Source: Candidatus Rokuibacteriota bacterium
Lineage (GTDB): Bacteria > Methylomirabilota > Methylomirabilia > Rokubacteriales > CSP1-6
Assembly: GCA_003221695.1 (NCBI GenBank)
Contig: QHSX01000052.1
Location: 7,508 to 71,507 of the forward strand
Length of the DNA: 64,000 nucleotides
Reading direction: 5' to 3'
A model generated the notes under the pieces. That model was not told where the DNA came from. It saw nothing but the letters and a program-made list of their open reading frames with translations, and did no database searches. Positions within the stretch are counted from its first letter, which is position 1, and the number at the start of each line of letters is the position of its first letter. Below, in pieces: positions 16,110-24,180 of the stretch. The position numbers and the translations under genes were made by a program.

Positions 16110-16327
16110 ACGAATACGCGCTCGAGTGCCTCGTCAGGGAACGCCTCGCCGAGCTCCGGCGCGGTGCAGAGGCGCAACGCTTGATCGCGCGCTCCGCGCC
16201 CGTGCGGCGTGCGCGACTCGTGGCGCGGCTCGCGGCCTGGCTCCGCCGGCTGCGCCGGCACGAGCGGCAGGGACCGCTTACGGGTGCGCGAGCCGCGCGA
16301 TGGCCGCGTCGAGCTGACACTTCCTGA
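16106..16327 (+). CDS. Small Arg-rich hypothetical protein, 73 aa
   Basis: A GTG-initiated ORF overlapping the previous stop (GTGA). Sequence VNEYALECLVRERLAELR followed by Arg/Ala/Leu-rich helices (VARLAAWLRRLRRH). No known domain; the amphipathic helices could associate with membrane or partner protein. Its 3' end overlaps the convergent nagZ gene by 50 bases, which weakens confidence in the last 16 codons. Confidence 0.5.
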   Translation: MNEYALECLVRERLAELRRGAEAQRLIARSAPVRRARLVARLAAWLRRLRRHERQGPLTGARAARWPRRADTS

Positions 16328-17795
16328 AGCCGTACGCCGTGATCCCCAGGACGCCGGGCGCAAGGAGCGCGGCGTCGTAGGGATCGCGCAGCAAGACCAC
16401 GGCGAGCGCGCGCGCCCGTGCCTGGACGCCCTCGAGCAACGCCCGATTCGAGGCGAGGAGGTGCGCGTCGTAGAGGAACAGCACCGTCGCGTCGGCGGTC
16501 GCCGCGCGCTCCGCCGCCGCGGCGATCTCCGCCGCAGTCGGCTCGATCCCGACGAGGAGCACGCTGGGGACGATGCCCACCGACGCGAATGCGCCCACAA
16601 GGTACGGGCGCTCGTCGGCGACCTCGGGCTCGATGGTGATGCGCGGGGCGAGCTCCGAGAAGCGCGGGAAGACGACGCTCACGCTGCCGTTGAGCGCGCG
16701 CCGGAAGTCCGCGGGTCCCGCGCTGACCGGGGTCACGGCGCGTGAGGCGATCGCCATCGCCAGCGGGGGGCCGTCCAGGTCGCGCACCGGGGTGCCGCCC
16801 TGGGACCGAGCGCTTCGCTGGTCGCGCAGCCGGCGCACGCGCTCGGCGGCGGCCTCCAGCCCGTGGCGCGGAAGCCGGGCCGCACGGGCGGCCTCGAAGA
16901 GCGCGGCGGCCGCGGCGCGTTGGGCGGCTTCGGTATGGCATATGAGCAGCAGGTCGTGGCCGGCCTGCGCCGCTCTGACCGCCGCCTCGCCCAGCGGGCA
17001 GCTCTGAGCGATCGCGCCCATCTCGAGGTCGTCGGAGACGATTACACCGCGGAACCGGAGCTCCCCGCGCAGGTAGTCCTCAACGATCAGACGCGAAAAG
17101 GTGGCCGGCACCCGCGCGGGATCGAGGTTCGGATAGACGGGATGGCTCGTCATCACGCAGTCGACGCCGGCCGCGATCGCCTCGAGGAAGGGCGGCAAAT
17201 GGGTCATGTGCATCTCGGCCCATGTCGACTCGATGATGGGCAGGGCGAGGTGGGCGTCGAGCGGCGCGTGGCCCTTGCCCGGAAAGTGCTTGGCGCACGC
17301 CGACAGGCCGTCCCGCTTCATACCCCGGATGCGCGCCGCCCCGTAGCGGGCGACGATCGCCGGGTCCTTGCCGTACGAACGGATGCCGATGTTGGGGCTG
17401 TAGCGCTCGGTGAGCACGTCGAGGACGGGCGCGAGGTTCAGATCCACGCCGAGCCGCCGGAGCTCCCGCGCCTCCACGCGGCCCTGGCGGTGCGCGAACG
17501 CCTCTTCACCCGCCGTGCCGACCGCCAGGTTGTCGGGAAAGATCGTCGTGGCCCCTCCGAGCATGACGACGCGCCCGCCCTCGTGGTCGGTGGCGACGAG
17601 CAGCCGACGGCCTAGCGCGCCCTCGAGGGACTCGAGAAGTCGGAGGAGACCCGCGGGGCTCTGGAAGTTCCGCCTGTAGAGGATGAGCCCCGCGGCGCGC
17701 GTGTCCTTGAAGAGACGGACGTCCTCGTCGCGGAGAGTCGGTCCGGGCAGGCCGAACATCAGCCGCTCGCCGATGAGGTCTTCAAGGTCGGTCAC
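16278..17795 (-). CDS. nagZ: Beta-N-acetylglucosaminidase, GH3 family
   Basis: NagZ removes GlcNAc from cell-wall fragments during peptidoglycan recycling. The 505-residue product has a GH3 TIM barrel (about 1-330) with VATDHEGGRVVML, the loop KHFPGKGHAPLDAH carrying the acid/base Asp-His dyad (D180, H182), and the nucleophile Asp in VIVSDDLEMG (D255), then a C-terminal alpha/beta domain as in Bacillus NagZ. The usual FPGHG is FPGKG here. No signal peptide, so it probably acts in the cytosol. GTG start at 17795. NamZ, MurQ and a BadF-type kinase in the window fit one salvage route. Confidence 0.9.
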   Translation of the reverse strand: MTDLEDLIGERLMFGLPGPTLRDEDVRLFKDTRAAGLILYRRNFQSPAGLLRLLESLEGALGRRLLVATDHEGGRVVMLGGATTIFPDNLAVGTAGEEAFAHRQGRVEARELRRLGVDLNLAPVLDVLTERYSPNIGIRSYGKDPAIVARYGAARIRGMKRDGLSACAKHFPGKGHAPLDAHLALPIIESTWAEMHMTHLPPFLEAIAAGVDCVMTSHPVYPNLDPARVPATFSRLIVEDYLRGELRFRGVIVSDDLEMGAIAQSCPLGEAAVRAAQAGHDLLLICHTEAAQRAAAAALFEAARAARLPRHGLEAAAERVRRLRDQRSARSQGGTPVRDLDGPPLAMAIASRAVTPVSAGPADFRRALNGSVSVVFPRFSELAPRITIEPEVADERPYLVGAFASVGIVPSVLLVGIEPTAAEIAAAAERAATADATVLFLYDAHLLASNRALLEGVQARARALAVVLLRDPYDAALLAPGVLGITAYGFRKCQLDAAIARLAHP

Positions 17796-17812
17796 GTCGT
17801 GATTGTACGCCC

Positions 17813-17849
17813 GTCACAGGCTCGCCTCGCCTTCGGCTGCGGCTCGCAC
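17813..17849 (+). repeat. Interspersed repeat copy, locus 1
   Basis: This 37-base stretch begins GTCACAGGCTCGCCTCG and ends GGCTGCGGCTCGCAC. It matches both ends of the 50-base element at 43404-43453 and 51454-51504, but with a shorter variable centre. It lies 18 bases upstream of the nagZ start in otherwise empty DNA. The 262-base gap 17796-18057 holds nothing else that I can identify. Confidence 0.6.
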
Positions 17850-18057
17850 GGCCACGTCACTCTGCTGACACGCCGACGCCGGCGACACGTCGGTTCCGTC
17901 CAACACTGGCCCGAACCCGTTGAATTTCTGAACGGTGTGGGCTGGCACGTGCGCTGCACGCCGTCGCGGCGAAGTCCGGCGGGACTCAGGAGTCGTGGGG
18001 GGATCGCCATCGCGCCCGGCGCGTGTCACTCAACCGACGCAAAAGAGGGGGTAAGTG

Positions 18058-18534
18058 ATGAACTGGAATCCGTGGAAGGTCACGGCGATCGCGATGGCGT
18101 TGATGATGTCGACGGCGCTCGTGGCCGGGCTCGTCGTCGCCAATCGGGTCGGCACCGAGAACGAGACGAAGGTGGTTGCCACCACTCCCACGACGAGCGC
18201 GCCGGCGGCTGGCGTGGCCCGGACGCCTCTGATCCCCACGCAGGCGGTGGTCGACGCCTGCAACCGGTATGCTTCCGCGCACGCCGGCAACCGCGACAAG
18301 ACCGCTGACACGGTGAAGAACGCTGCGGTCGGTGCGGTGGTGGGCGCCGCGGTGGGCGCAGCGGGCGGTGCCATCGCTGACGGCGGCAAGAGCGCCGGCA
18401 AGGGTGCGGCGATCGGCGGGGTCCTAGGTGCCGGTGGCGGCACCCTCTACGGCCTCAACGAGAACAAGAAACACGACGAGCGCTACCGAGAGGCCTACGG
18501 GAGCTGCATGCGCTCGCGCGGCTACTCCAGGTAA
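18058..18534 (+). CDS. Glycine-zipper secreted protein
   Basis: 158 residues starting at ATG 18058 behind GAGGGGG. An N-terminal hydrophobic segment (TAIAMALMMSTALVAGLVV) acts as signal or anchor. Residues 95-140 are a glycine-zipper (AVGAVVGAAVGAAGGAIADGG, then GGVLGAGGGTLYGLNE), typical of outer-membrane or surface-associated YMGG/SlyB-like proteins. The C-terminus EAYGSCMRSRGYSR resembles many such proteins. Role probably envelope-related; exact function unknown. Confidence 0.7.
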   Translation: MNWNPWKVTAIAMALMMSTALVAGLVVANRVGTENETKVVATTPTTSAPAAGVARTPLIPTQAVVDACNRYASAHAGNRDKTADTVKNAAVGAVVGAAVGAAGGAIADGGKSAGKGAAIGGVLGAGGGTLYGLNENKKHDERYREAYGSCMRSRGYSR

Positions 18535-18560
18535 TGAAGCTGCCCATCGGGAGGTGTGTG

Positions 18561-18911
18561 ATGAGACCGATGACCGGAGTGTCCGCCTGTGCGCTCGTCC
18601 TCGCTCTGGCCCTGCCTGCCTCCGCGGCCGACGACTCGAAAGTGAAGGCCGCGACCCAGGAGGTCGAGTCCGGCGCCAAGAAGATCGGCGCGGGCAAAAT
18701 CGGTCAGGGGGTCGAGGAGACCGCGAAGGGCATCGGCAAGACCATCGTCGAGGGCGCGAAGTTCACAGGTGCGACGCTCAAGGAAGGCGGCGAGAAGGTC
18801 GGTGAGGCCGCGGAGCCCAAGGCCAAGAGCGCTTGGGGGCAAGTCCGTGACGGCGCCGTGAGCTTCGGTCAAGGTGTGAAGAGCTTTTTCGCGCGTCTGT
18901 TCGGGAACTAG
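18561..18911 (+). CDS. Small secreted protein, 116 aa
   Basis: ATG 18561 follows GGGAGG at the right distance. A clear signal peptide (MRPMTGVSACALVLALALPASA, with cleavage before ADDS) precedes a Lys/Gly/Glu-rich repetitive region (EVESGAKKIGAGKIGQGVEE, KGIGKTIVEGAKF) that looks like an amphipathic helical, late-embryogenesis-abundant-like chain. Probably periplasmic. No family recognised. It follows the glycine-zipper gene closely and may share its operon. Confidence 0.6.
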   Translation: MRPMTGVSACALVLALALPASAADDSKVKAATQEVESGAKKIGAGKIGQGVEETAKGIGKTIVEGAKFTGATLKEGGEKVGEAAEPKAKSAWGQVRDGAVSFGQGVKSFFARLFGN

Positions 18912-18918
18912 CCCTGCG

Positions 18919-20091
18919 TCAGCGGTACGCCAGGTAGGGGGCGCGCGCCCGCCGCCAGCGGGCGCAGGCCGCCTGCCAGGAACGCTCGATCGTCGCGACC
19001 GACGCGCCCCGCTCGATCGCGCGGCGGATCGCGTCGGTGCCGCACAGGATGTCGATCGGGAGCCGCCGCCGCTCGAACTCGTAGGGCGGTCGGCGCCACG
19101 CGAAGCGCGCGCGCCCCTGGCGCCGGGCGACGGCGATCAGGGCGACGCCCGTCAGAAATGGCTTGAAGCGCGCGCGATCGGTCACGTGCACCTGCGCACC
19201 GTCGCAGAGCCGGCCGCCCCACTTGTGGAAGGTGGGGGCGAAGCGCGCCGGGCGGAAGTGGGCGCCCGGGAGCGCAAGGGCATTCAACGCATCGGCGTAG
19301 CGGTGGCAGTCGAGGTAGGGGGCGCCGATCCACTCGAACGGGCGCGTCGTCCCACGCCCCTCGGAGAGATTGGTGCCTTCGACGAGGCAGCCGCCCGGGT
19401 ACACGCGCGCGGTGTCGGGCGTGGGCATGTTCGGCGACGGCGCCACCCATGGCAGGCCCGTGCTTTCCCAGTCCATCGCGCGCCGCCAGCCCTTCATCGG
19501 GACCACCGCGAGGTCACACCCGAGCCCGTGCCGCTCGTTGAGGTAGATGGCGAGCTCTCCGATGGTCAGGCCATGGCGCGCGGGGAGCGGGTAGAGCCCG
19601 ACGAAGGACGCGAAGGCGGGATCAGGCACGTTGCCCTCGACGACGGCGCCGCCGAGCGGGTTGGGGCGGTCGAGCACGACGACGTCGACGCCGACCCGCG
19701 CGCAGACCCGCATCGCCAGCGCCATGGTCCAGACGAACGTGTAGTACCGGGCGCCGATGTCTTGAAGATCGACGACGAGGACGTCGATGCCGCGGAGCAT
19801 CGCCCGCGTCGGCGCACGTCGTGCGCCGTAGAGGCTCGACACAGGTAGGCCGGTCGCTGGATCGCGCGTCGTGCCGACGCGTTCGTGGTCCTGTCGGGCG
19901 CCCCAGAGCCCGTGCTCCGGCGCGAGCAGCCGCACGAGCCGCGCGCCCCGCAGATCACCGAGCAGCGTGGCCGCGTGAGTATGGCGGGAGTCGATCGAGG
20001 CCTGGTGCGCGAGGAGCGCGACACGACGGCTTCGGAGGAGCGCGCGACGGTCGTGGACGAGGACCTCGAGGCCGGATCGGACCCTGGGCAT
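18919..20091 (-). CDS. namZ: Exo-beta-N-acetylmuramidase, DUF1343 family
   Basis: DUF1343 proteins such as Bacillus NamZ release MurNAc from the non-reducing end of cell-wall glycans. Recognised from LLAPEHGLWGARQDHERVG, SLYGARRAPTRAML, VDLQDIGARYYTFVWTMALAM, VVLDRPNPLGG, WVAPSPNMPTPDTA and GTNLSEGRGTTRPFEWIGAP, all hallmark blocks. ATG 20091 gives 390 residues; ATG 20112 is an alternative. No obvious export signal is seen, unlike the secreted Bacillus protein. Divergent from murQ with fewer than 30 bases between starts, and near nagZ: this reproduces the Bacillus nagZ-namZ-murQ logic. Confidence 0.87.
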   Translation of the reverse strand: MPRVRSGLEVLVHDRRALLRSRRVALLAHQASIDSRHTHAATLLGDLRGARLVRLLAPEHGLWGARQDHERVGTTRDPATGLPVSSLYGARRAPTRAMLRGIDVLVVDLQDIGARYYTFVWTMALAMRVCARVGVDVVVLDRPNPLGGAVVEGNVPDPAFASFVGLYPLPARHGLTIGELAIYLNERHGLGCDLAVVPMKGWRRAMDWESTGLPWVAPSPNMPTPDTARVYPGGCLVEGTNLSEGRGTTRPFEWIGAPYLDCHRYADALNALALPGAHFRPARFAPTFHKWGGRLCDGAQVHVTDRARFKPFLTGVALIAVARRQGRARFAWRRPPYEFERRRLPIDILCGTDAIRRAIERGASVATIERSWQAACARWRRARAPYLAYR

Positions 20092-20106
20092 CCCGCCAGA
20101 TAGTAG

Positions 20107-20112
20107 TAGCAT
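20107..20112 (+). promoter_or_regulatory. Possible -10 (TAGCAT) for leaderless murQ
   Basis: TAGCAT ends 6 bases before the murQ GTG, with no ribosome binding site between; the nuoL start at 39930 has the same hexamer at the same distance. On the opposite strand TACTAT (20105-20100) sits 8 bases before the namZ ATG, so the divergent genes may share overlapping promoters. No -35 consensus is visible. Confidence 0.35.
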
Positions 20113-20118
20113 GCGAGC

Positions 20119-21036
20119 GTGACGCCTTCGCGAATTCGCTACGAGCGGCTCGCCACCGAGCAGACGAACCGCGCGAGCCGCGCCCTCGACCGTCTCGCAC
20201 CGCTCCGAATCGCACTCCTGATGAACCGCGAGGACCGCCGGGCCGTACTGGCGGTGGCGCGCGTCGGGCGCCAGATCGCGACGGCCGTGGAGGCGATCGT
20301 CGCGGCGCTCTCCCGAGGAGGTCGCCTCTTCTTCGTCGGCGCCGGTACGAGCGGCCGCCTGGGCGTCCTCGAGGCCGCGGAGTGTCCGCCCACGTTCGGC
20401 ACGCCGCGGCGCCTCGTGCAGGCGATCATCGCGGGTGGCCCCGCCGCGGTCTTTCACTCACGCGAGGGCGCGGAGGACGACGCGCGCGCGGCTGCGCGCT
20501 TGGTCCGGACGCGCGTGCGACCGGATGATGTGGTCGTGGGCGTCTCGGCGAGCGGCGTCACCCCCTTCGTGCGCGCCGCGCTCGCGACCGCCCGCCGCCG
20601 CGGCACCCGCACCGTGCTGGTCGCGTGCAACCCCGCTTCGACGCGCGGCGTCCGAGCCGACGTCGTCATCGCGCCCGCGCCGGGCCCGGAGGTGCTGGCG
20701 GGCTCGACACGACTCAAGGCTGGTACCGCGACCAAGCTTGTCCTCAACACACTGACGACGGCGACCATGGCGCGGCTCGGAAAGGTGTACGGCAACCGCA
20801 TGGTGGATCTCCAGCCGCGCTCGGCCAAGTTGAGGGAGCGTGCGGTGCGCCTGATCGCCGAGATCGCGGGCGTCCAGCGCCCCCACGCGCGTCGCGCGCT
20901 CGTCGAGTCTGGGGCCAGGGTGAGGGTCGCGATCGTGATGGCGCGCTACGGGTGGAGCGCGCGGCAAGCGGCGCGGGCGCTCCGCGAGGTCGGAGGCTCG
21001 CTCCGCGGGGTGCTTCAGCGCCCGCGGCGGAAGTAG
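20119..21036 (+). CDS. murQ: N-acetylmuramic acid 6-phosphate etherase
   Basis: MurQ cleaves the lactyl ether of MurNAc-6-phosphate to GlcNAc-6-phosphate and D-lactate. The 305-residue protein begins as the family does (YERLATEQTNRASRALDRL, LLMNREDRRAV), has the SIS-domain motif FFVGAGTSGRLGVLEAAECPPTFG with one catalytic Glu, the second in HSREGAEDDARAA, VGVSASGVTPFV, and the C-terminal KVYGNRMVDLQPRSAKLRERAVRL block. The GTG at 20119 matches the family N-terminus. The substrate would come from a MurNAc kinase, possibly the BadF-type protein at 10805-11641. Confidence 0.93.
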   Translation: MTPSRIRYERLATEQTNRASRALDRLAPLRIALLMNREDRRAVLAVARVGRQIATAVEAIVAALSRGGRLFFVGAGTSGRLGVLEAAECPPTFGTPRRLVQAIIAGGPAAVFHSREGAEDDARAAARLVRTRVRPDDVVVGVSASGVTPFVRAALATARRRGTRTVLVACNPASTRGVRADVVIAPAPGPEVLAGSTRLKAGTATKLVLNTLTTATMARLGKVYGNRMVDLQPRSAKLRERAVRLIAEIAGVQRPHARRALVESGARVRVAIVMARYGWSARQAARALREVGGSLRGVLQRPRRK

Positions 21037-21191
21037 CTGGCGCGGACGCGGACTGGACCGAGCCTGAAGGCGAAGAGGAGCCAGCCGAAGGGCAGGATGA
21101 GCGCTGCCGCGGTCAGCCAGAACGTGCCGTTCTTCCAGAAGACCTGACCTTCAGGGGAGAGGTCCCGCCACAGCGCGCTTATCCAGTCCAT
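21015..21191 (-). CDS. Small membrane protein, 58 aa
   Basis: An ORF from ATG 21191 to a stop at 21015: MDWISALWRDLSPEGQ, then one strong transmembrane helix (FWLTAAALILPFGWLLFAFRLG) and a basic tail ending ASYFRRGR. The amphipathic start, helix and positive tail are coherent. The last 22 bases overlap the convergent murQ 3' end. The ribosome binding site is weak. No family recognised. Confidence 0.5.
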   Translation of the reverse strand: MDWISALWRDLSPEGQVFWKNGTFWLTAAALILPFGWLLFAFRLGPVRVRASYFRRGR

Positions 21192-21334
21192 ACCTACGGA
21201 GACTACGCAAGCGTGGTGCCAGACGGCCACGACCTCTAAGTTACTGATATGGAAGGGAAAGGACGCTGCCTCGATGGTGGAGTCTCCAGGAACGGTAGGT
21301 AAGCCGCCACCATACCGGCTACTTTTCTTCCCTG

Positions 21335-23068
21335 TTAGCTGTGCGACGGCCCCGCCGTGTCCTCGGCGCGTACCGGTGTTCGGCCTCGCAGGAAGTCGAA
21401 GTCGCACCCTTCGTTGGCCTGCAGCACGTGGTCGAGGAAGAGGCGACCGTAGCCGCGAGTGAACCGGGGCGGTCGCGGTTTCCACGCCAAGCGGCGCCGG
21501 CCGAGCTCCTCGTCGGCGACCCGCAGGGTCAGCGTACGCTTCGGCACGTCGAGCTCGATCTCGTCGCCGTCTCGGACGAGTGCCAGCGGTCCGCCCACCG
21601 CCGACTCCGGCGCGACGTGGAGCACCACCGTGCCATAGGAGGTGCCGCTCATACGGGCGTCCGAGATCCGCACCAGGTCCTTAATCCCCCGCTTCAAGAG
21701 CCGCGCGGGGATCGGCGCCGCGCCCCACTCCGGCATACCCGGCGCCCCCCTCGGGCCGGCGTGCTTGAGGACGAGCACAGAGGTCTCGTCGATCGGCAGG
21801 CCTGGGTCGTCGATGCGGCGGTGGAGGTCGTCGTGGTCCTCGAAGACGACGGCGCGGCCCCGATGGACGAGAAGGTGCGGGGAGGCGGCCGACTGTTTGA
21901 GCACCGCGCCGTCCGGACACAGGTTGCCCGACAGGATGACGGTGCCGCCTTCCTGCGCGAGCGGCATCCCGAGCGGGCGGATGACGTCCTGGTTCCAGCA
22001 CCGGGCGTCCCTGACGTTGTCCGCAATCGGCTTGCCGTTGACCGTCAGGGCGTCGGTGTGGAGCAGGGGCAGGAGCTCCTTGAGGACCGCGGGGAGGCCG
22101 CCGGCGTAGAAAAAGTCTTCCATGAGGTACTTTCCAGAAGGCCGCAGATTCACGAGGAAGGGCGTCGAGCGCGACAGCTCGTCGAAGCGCGTGAGCGGCA
22201 GCGGGACGCCGGCGCGGCCGGCGAGGGCGACGAGGTGGATGATCGCGTTGGTCGAGCCGCCGATCGCCATGTCGCTGCTGATCGCGTTGTCGAAGGCCTT
22301 GGCCGTCAGGATTTCGGAGGGTCGGGGCCCGCCGCCCTGCGCCAGCTCGACGGCGCGGCGCCCGCTGAGCTCGGCCAGGGCCAGGCGCCGGGAGTCGGGG
22401 GCGGGGATCGCGGCGTTGCCGGGGAGGGTCATGCCGAGGGCTTCGGCCATCGAGGCCATCGTGGACGCCGTCCCCATGACCATGCAGTGGCCGGACGAGC
22501 GCGACATGCACGATTCGGCCTCGCAGAGCTCCTCGTCCGACATTCGCCCCGCCCGCCGCTCGGCCCAGAGCCGCCAGACGTCGGTGCCCGAGCCGAGCTC
22601 CTCGGTGCGCCACTTGCCGCGGAGCATGGGGCCGCCGGTGACCATGATGGCGGGGAGATCGGCGGAGGCGGCGCCCATGAGCATGGCGGGCGTGGTCTTG
22701 TCGCACCCCGAGAGGAGCACGACCGCGTCGAGCGGATAGGCGCGGATGCACTCCTCGACGTCCATCGCCATGAGATTCCGGAACATCATCGCCGTGGGTT
22801 TCATCAAGACTTCGCCCAGGGAGATGGTCGGGAACTCGAGGGGGAAGCCGCCGGCGCTCCATACGCCGCGCTTGACCGCTTCGGCCACCTGTCTGAGATG
22901 GGCGTTGCAGTTGGTGAGCTCGGACCACGAGTTGGCGATGCCGATCACGGGACGGCCGTCGAAGACGAGATCGCTGAACCCTTCGGTCTTGAGCCACGAG
23001 CGGTGGACGAAGCCGTCGAGGTCGTTGCGCCCGAACCAGTTGCGGCTCCTGAGCGGGTGTGCTGTCAT
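21335..23068 (-). CDS. IlvD/Edd-family dehydratase, probable sugar-acid dehydratase
   Basis: A 577-residue Fe-S dehydratase converting a 2,3-dihydroxy acid to a 2-keto-3-deoxy acid. Cluster ligands are in ELTNCNAH (C54), LSGCDKTTPA (C122) and SSGHCMVMGT (C195), the 2Fe-2S pattern of pentonate/arabinonate dehydratases. SDMAIGGSTNAIIHL and RISDARMSGTSYGTVVLH are conserved substrate/Mg2+ blocks, and the C-terminal HVLQANEGCDFDFL is typical of the sugar-acid subgroup, so branched-chain amino-acid synthesis is less likely. A sugar-acid catabolic role with the divergent SDR gene is inferred. Confidence 0.85.
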   Translation of the reverse strand: MTAHPLRSRNWFGRNDLDGFVHRSWLKTEGFSDLVFDGRPVIGIANSWSELTNCNAHLRQVAEAVKRGVWSAGGFPLEFPTISLGEVLMKPTAMMFRNLMAMDVEECIRAYPLDAVVLLSGCDKTTPAMLMGAASADLPAIMVTGGPMLRGKWRTEELGSGTDVWRLWAERRAGRMSDEELCEAESCMSRSSGHCMVMGTASTMASMAEALGMTLPGNAAIPAPDSRRLALAELSGRRAVELAQGGGPRPSEILTAKAFDNAISSDMAIGGSTNAIIHLVALAGRAGVPLPLTRFDELSRSTPFLVNLRPSGKYLMEDFFYAGGLPAVLKELLPLLHTDALTVNGKPIADNVRDARCWNQDVIRPLGMPLAQEGGTVILSGNLCPDGAVLKQSAASPHLLVHRGRAVVFEDHDDLHRRIDDPGLPIDETSVLVLKHAGPRGAPGMPEWGAAPIPARLLKRGIKDLVRISDARMSGTSYGTVVLHVAPESAVGGPLALVRDGDEIELDVPKRTLTLRVADEELGRRRLAWKPRPPRFTRGYGRLFLDHVLQANEGCDFDFLRGRTPVRAEDTAGPSHS

Positions 23069-23166
23069 GGGAACCCTCCGGGGCCCCGATTATAGAGGAC
23101 GTAGGCGCGGCGCGCCGTGCTCTCGCCGTGCGAGACGACTCTGGGGATGCGACAAAGGAGATCTGC

Positions 23167-23964
23167 ATGCGACTCGCCGGCAAGGTGGCTGTCGTGACGG
23201 GTGGGGGCAGCGGCATCGGCCGTGGAATCGTACTCGCGATGGCGCGCGAGGGTGCCGATATCGCCATCCCGGACATCCAGGTGCTGAACGCGGAGAAGGT
23301 TGCCACCGAGGTCAAGGCGCTCGGGCGCAAGGTCGTTGCGATGAAGGCGGACGTGACGAGCTCCGCGGACATCAAGGCGATGGTCGACCGTACCCGCGAG
23401 GCGCTCGGAAAGATCGACATCCTCGTGAACAACGCCGGCGCGGGGTCGACGCCGGGTATGCCGTTCACGAACAACACCGAAGAGGACTGGGACCGTACCT
23501 TTGCGGTGAACACGAAGTCGGTGTTTCTCGCGTGCAAAGCCATCGCGCCGTACTTCATCGAGAAGAGGAACGGCCGGATCATCAACATCGCGTCCATCGC
23601 GGGGCCGCTCGCGGCGGTGACGATGCCACCGTACAGCGTGGCCAAGCAGGGCGTGATCACCTTCACGCGCGTCGTCGCCAAGGAGCTGGCGCCGCACCGG
23701 GTCACCGTCAACGCGATCTGTCCCGGGGTCCTCTGGACCGACTTCTGGCAGAAGCTCGCCGCCCATATCGCGGAAACCAACCCGGCCTTCAAGGGCATGA
23801 CCCCGCGCCAGGTGTTCGAGAAGCGTGTCGCCGACATCGTGCCGATGAAGTGCGAGCAGGAGCCGGAGGACATCGGCGCGGCCGCGGTGTTCCTCGCCTC
23901 CGACGAGGCGCGGTACATCACGGGCCAGGCGCTCATGGTCGATGGCGGCTGTGTCATGTGGTAG
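23167..23964 (+). CDS. SDR-family NAD(P)-dependent oxidoreductase
   Basis: A 265-residue short-chain dehydrogenase: cofactor motif TGGGSGIG (12-19), NNAG, and the catalytic Ser/Tyr/Lys with YSVAKQ. The C-terminus (ITGQALMVDGGCVMW) is typical of the FabG-like branch. ATG 23167 follows AAGGAG. The acidic residue in IPDIQV after beta-2 suggests NAD+ preference. It may oxidise or reduce the product of the divergent IlvD/Edd dehydratase, a common pairing in sugar-acid pathways, but it could equally serve the fatty-acid genes downstream. The stop TAG lies in the first copy of a tandem repeat. Confidence 0.88.
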   Translation: MRLAGKVAVVTGGGSGIGRGIVLAMAREGADIAIPDIQVLNAEKVATEVKALGRKVVAMKADVTSSADIKAMVDRTREALGKIDILVNNAGAGSTPGMPFTNNTEEDWDRTFAVNTKSVFLACKAIAPYFIEKRNGRIINIASIAGPLAAVTMPPYSVAKQGVITFTRVVAKELAPHRVTVNAICPGVLWTDFWQKLAAHIAETNPAFKGMTPRQVFEKRVADIVPMKCEQEPEDIGAAAVFLASDEARYITGQALMVDGGCVMW

Positions 23965-24180
23965 TGCGAGCCGAGCGGCGGCCGCGGAGGCTCGGCGACG
24001 CGCGCCGCGAGGCGAGTCTGTGAATGTGGTCGTGCGAGCCGCAGGCGCAGGCGAGGCGAGTCTGTGAATGTGGTCGTGCGAGCCGAGCGACGGCCGCGGA
24101 GGCTCGGCGGAGCGCGTCGCGAGGCGAGTCTGTGAATGTGGTCGTGCGAGCCGAGCGGCGGCCGCGCGGGTGAGGCGGTC
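23964..24180. repeat. Tandem/interspersed repeat array, locus 2
   Basis: Three to four head-to-tail units fill the space between the SDR and acyl-CoA dehydrogenase genes: 23964-24031 (68 bases), 24032-24075 (44, internally deleted), 24076-24143 (68) and a partial 24144-24180. Each starts GTGCGAGCCG and ends GAGGCGAGTCTGTGAATGTGGTC with small changes. The long units enclose a GCCGAGC...GCTCGGC stem. In reverse orientation both ends match the elements at 17.8, 43.4 and 51.5 kb, so this is an expanded copy of the same family. There are no unique spacers, so it is not CRISPR. Confidence 0.75.

Noticed and set aside
20092..20457. N-terminal extension of namZ on the minus strand
   Set aside because: It reads antisense to murQ and has no DUF1343 similarity.
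23964..24180. CRISPR array
   Set aside because: Units are contiguous, of unequal length, and lack unique spacers; the element recurs singly elsewhere, so it is an interspersed repeat.
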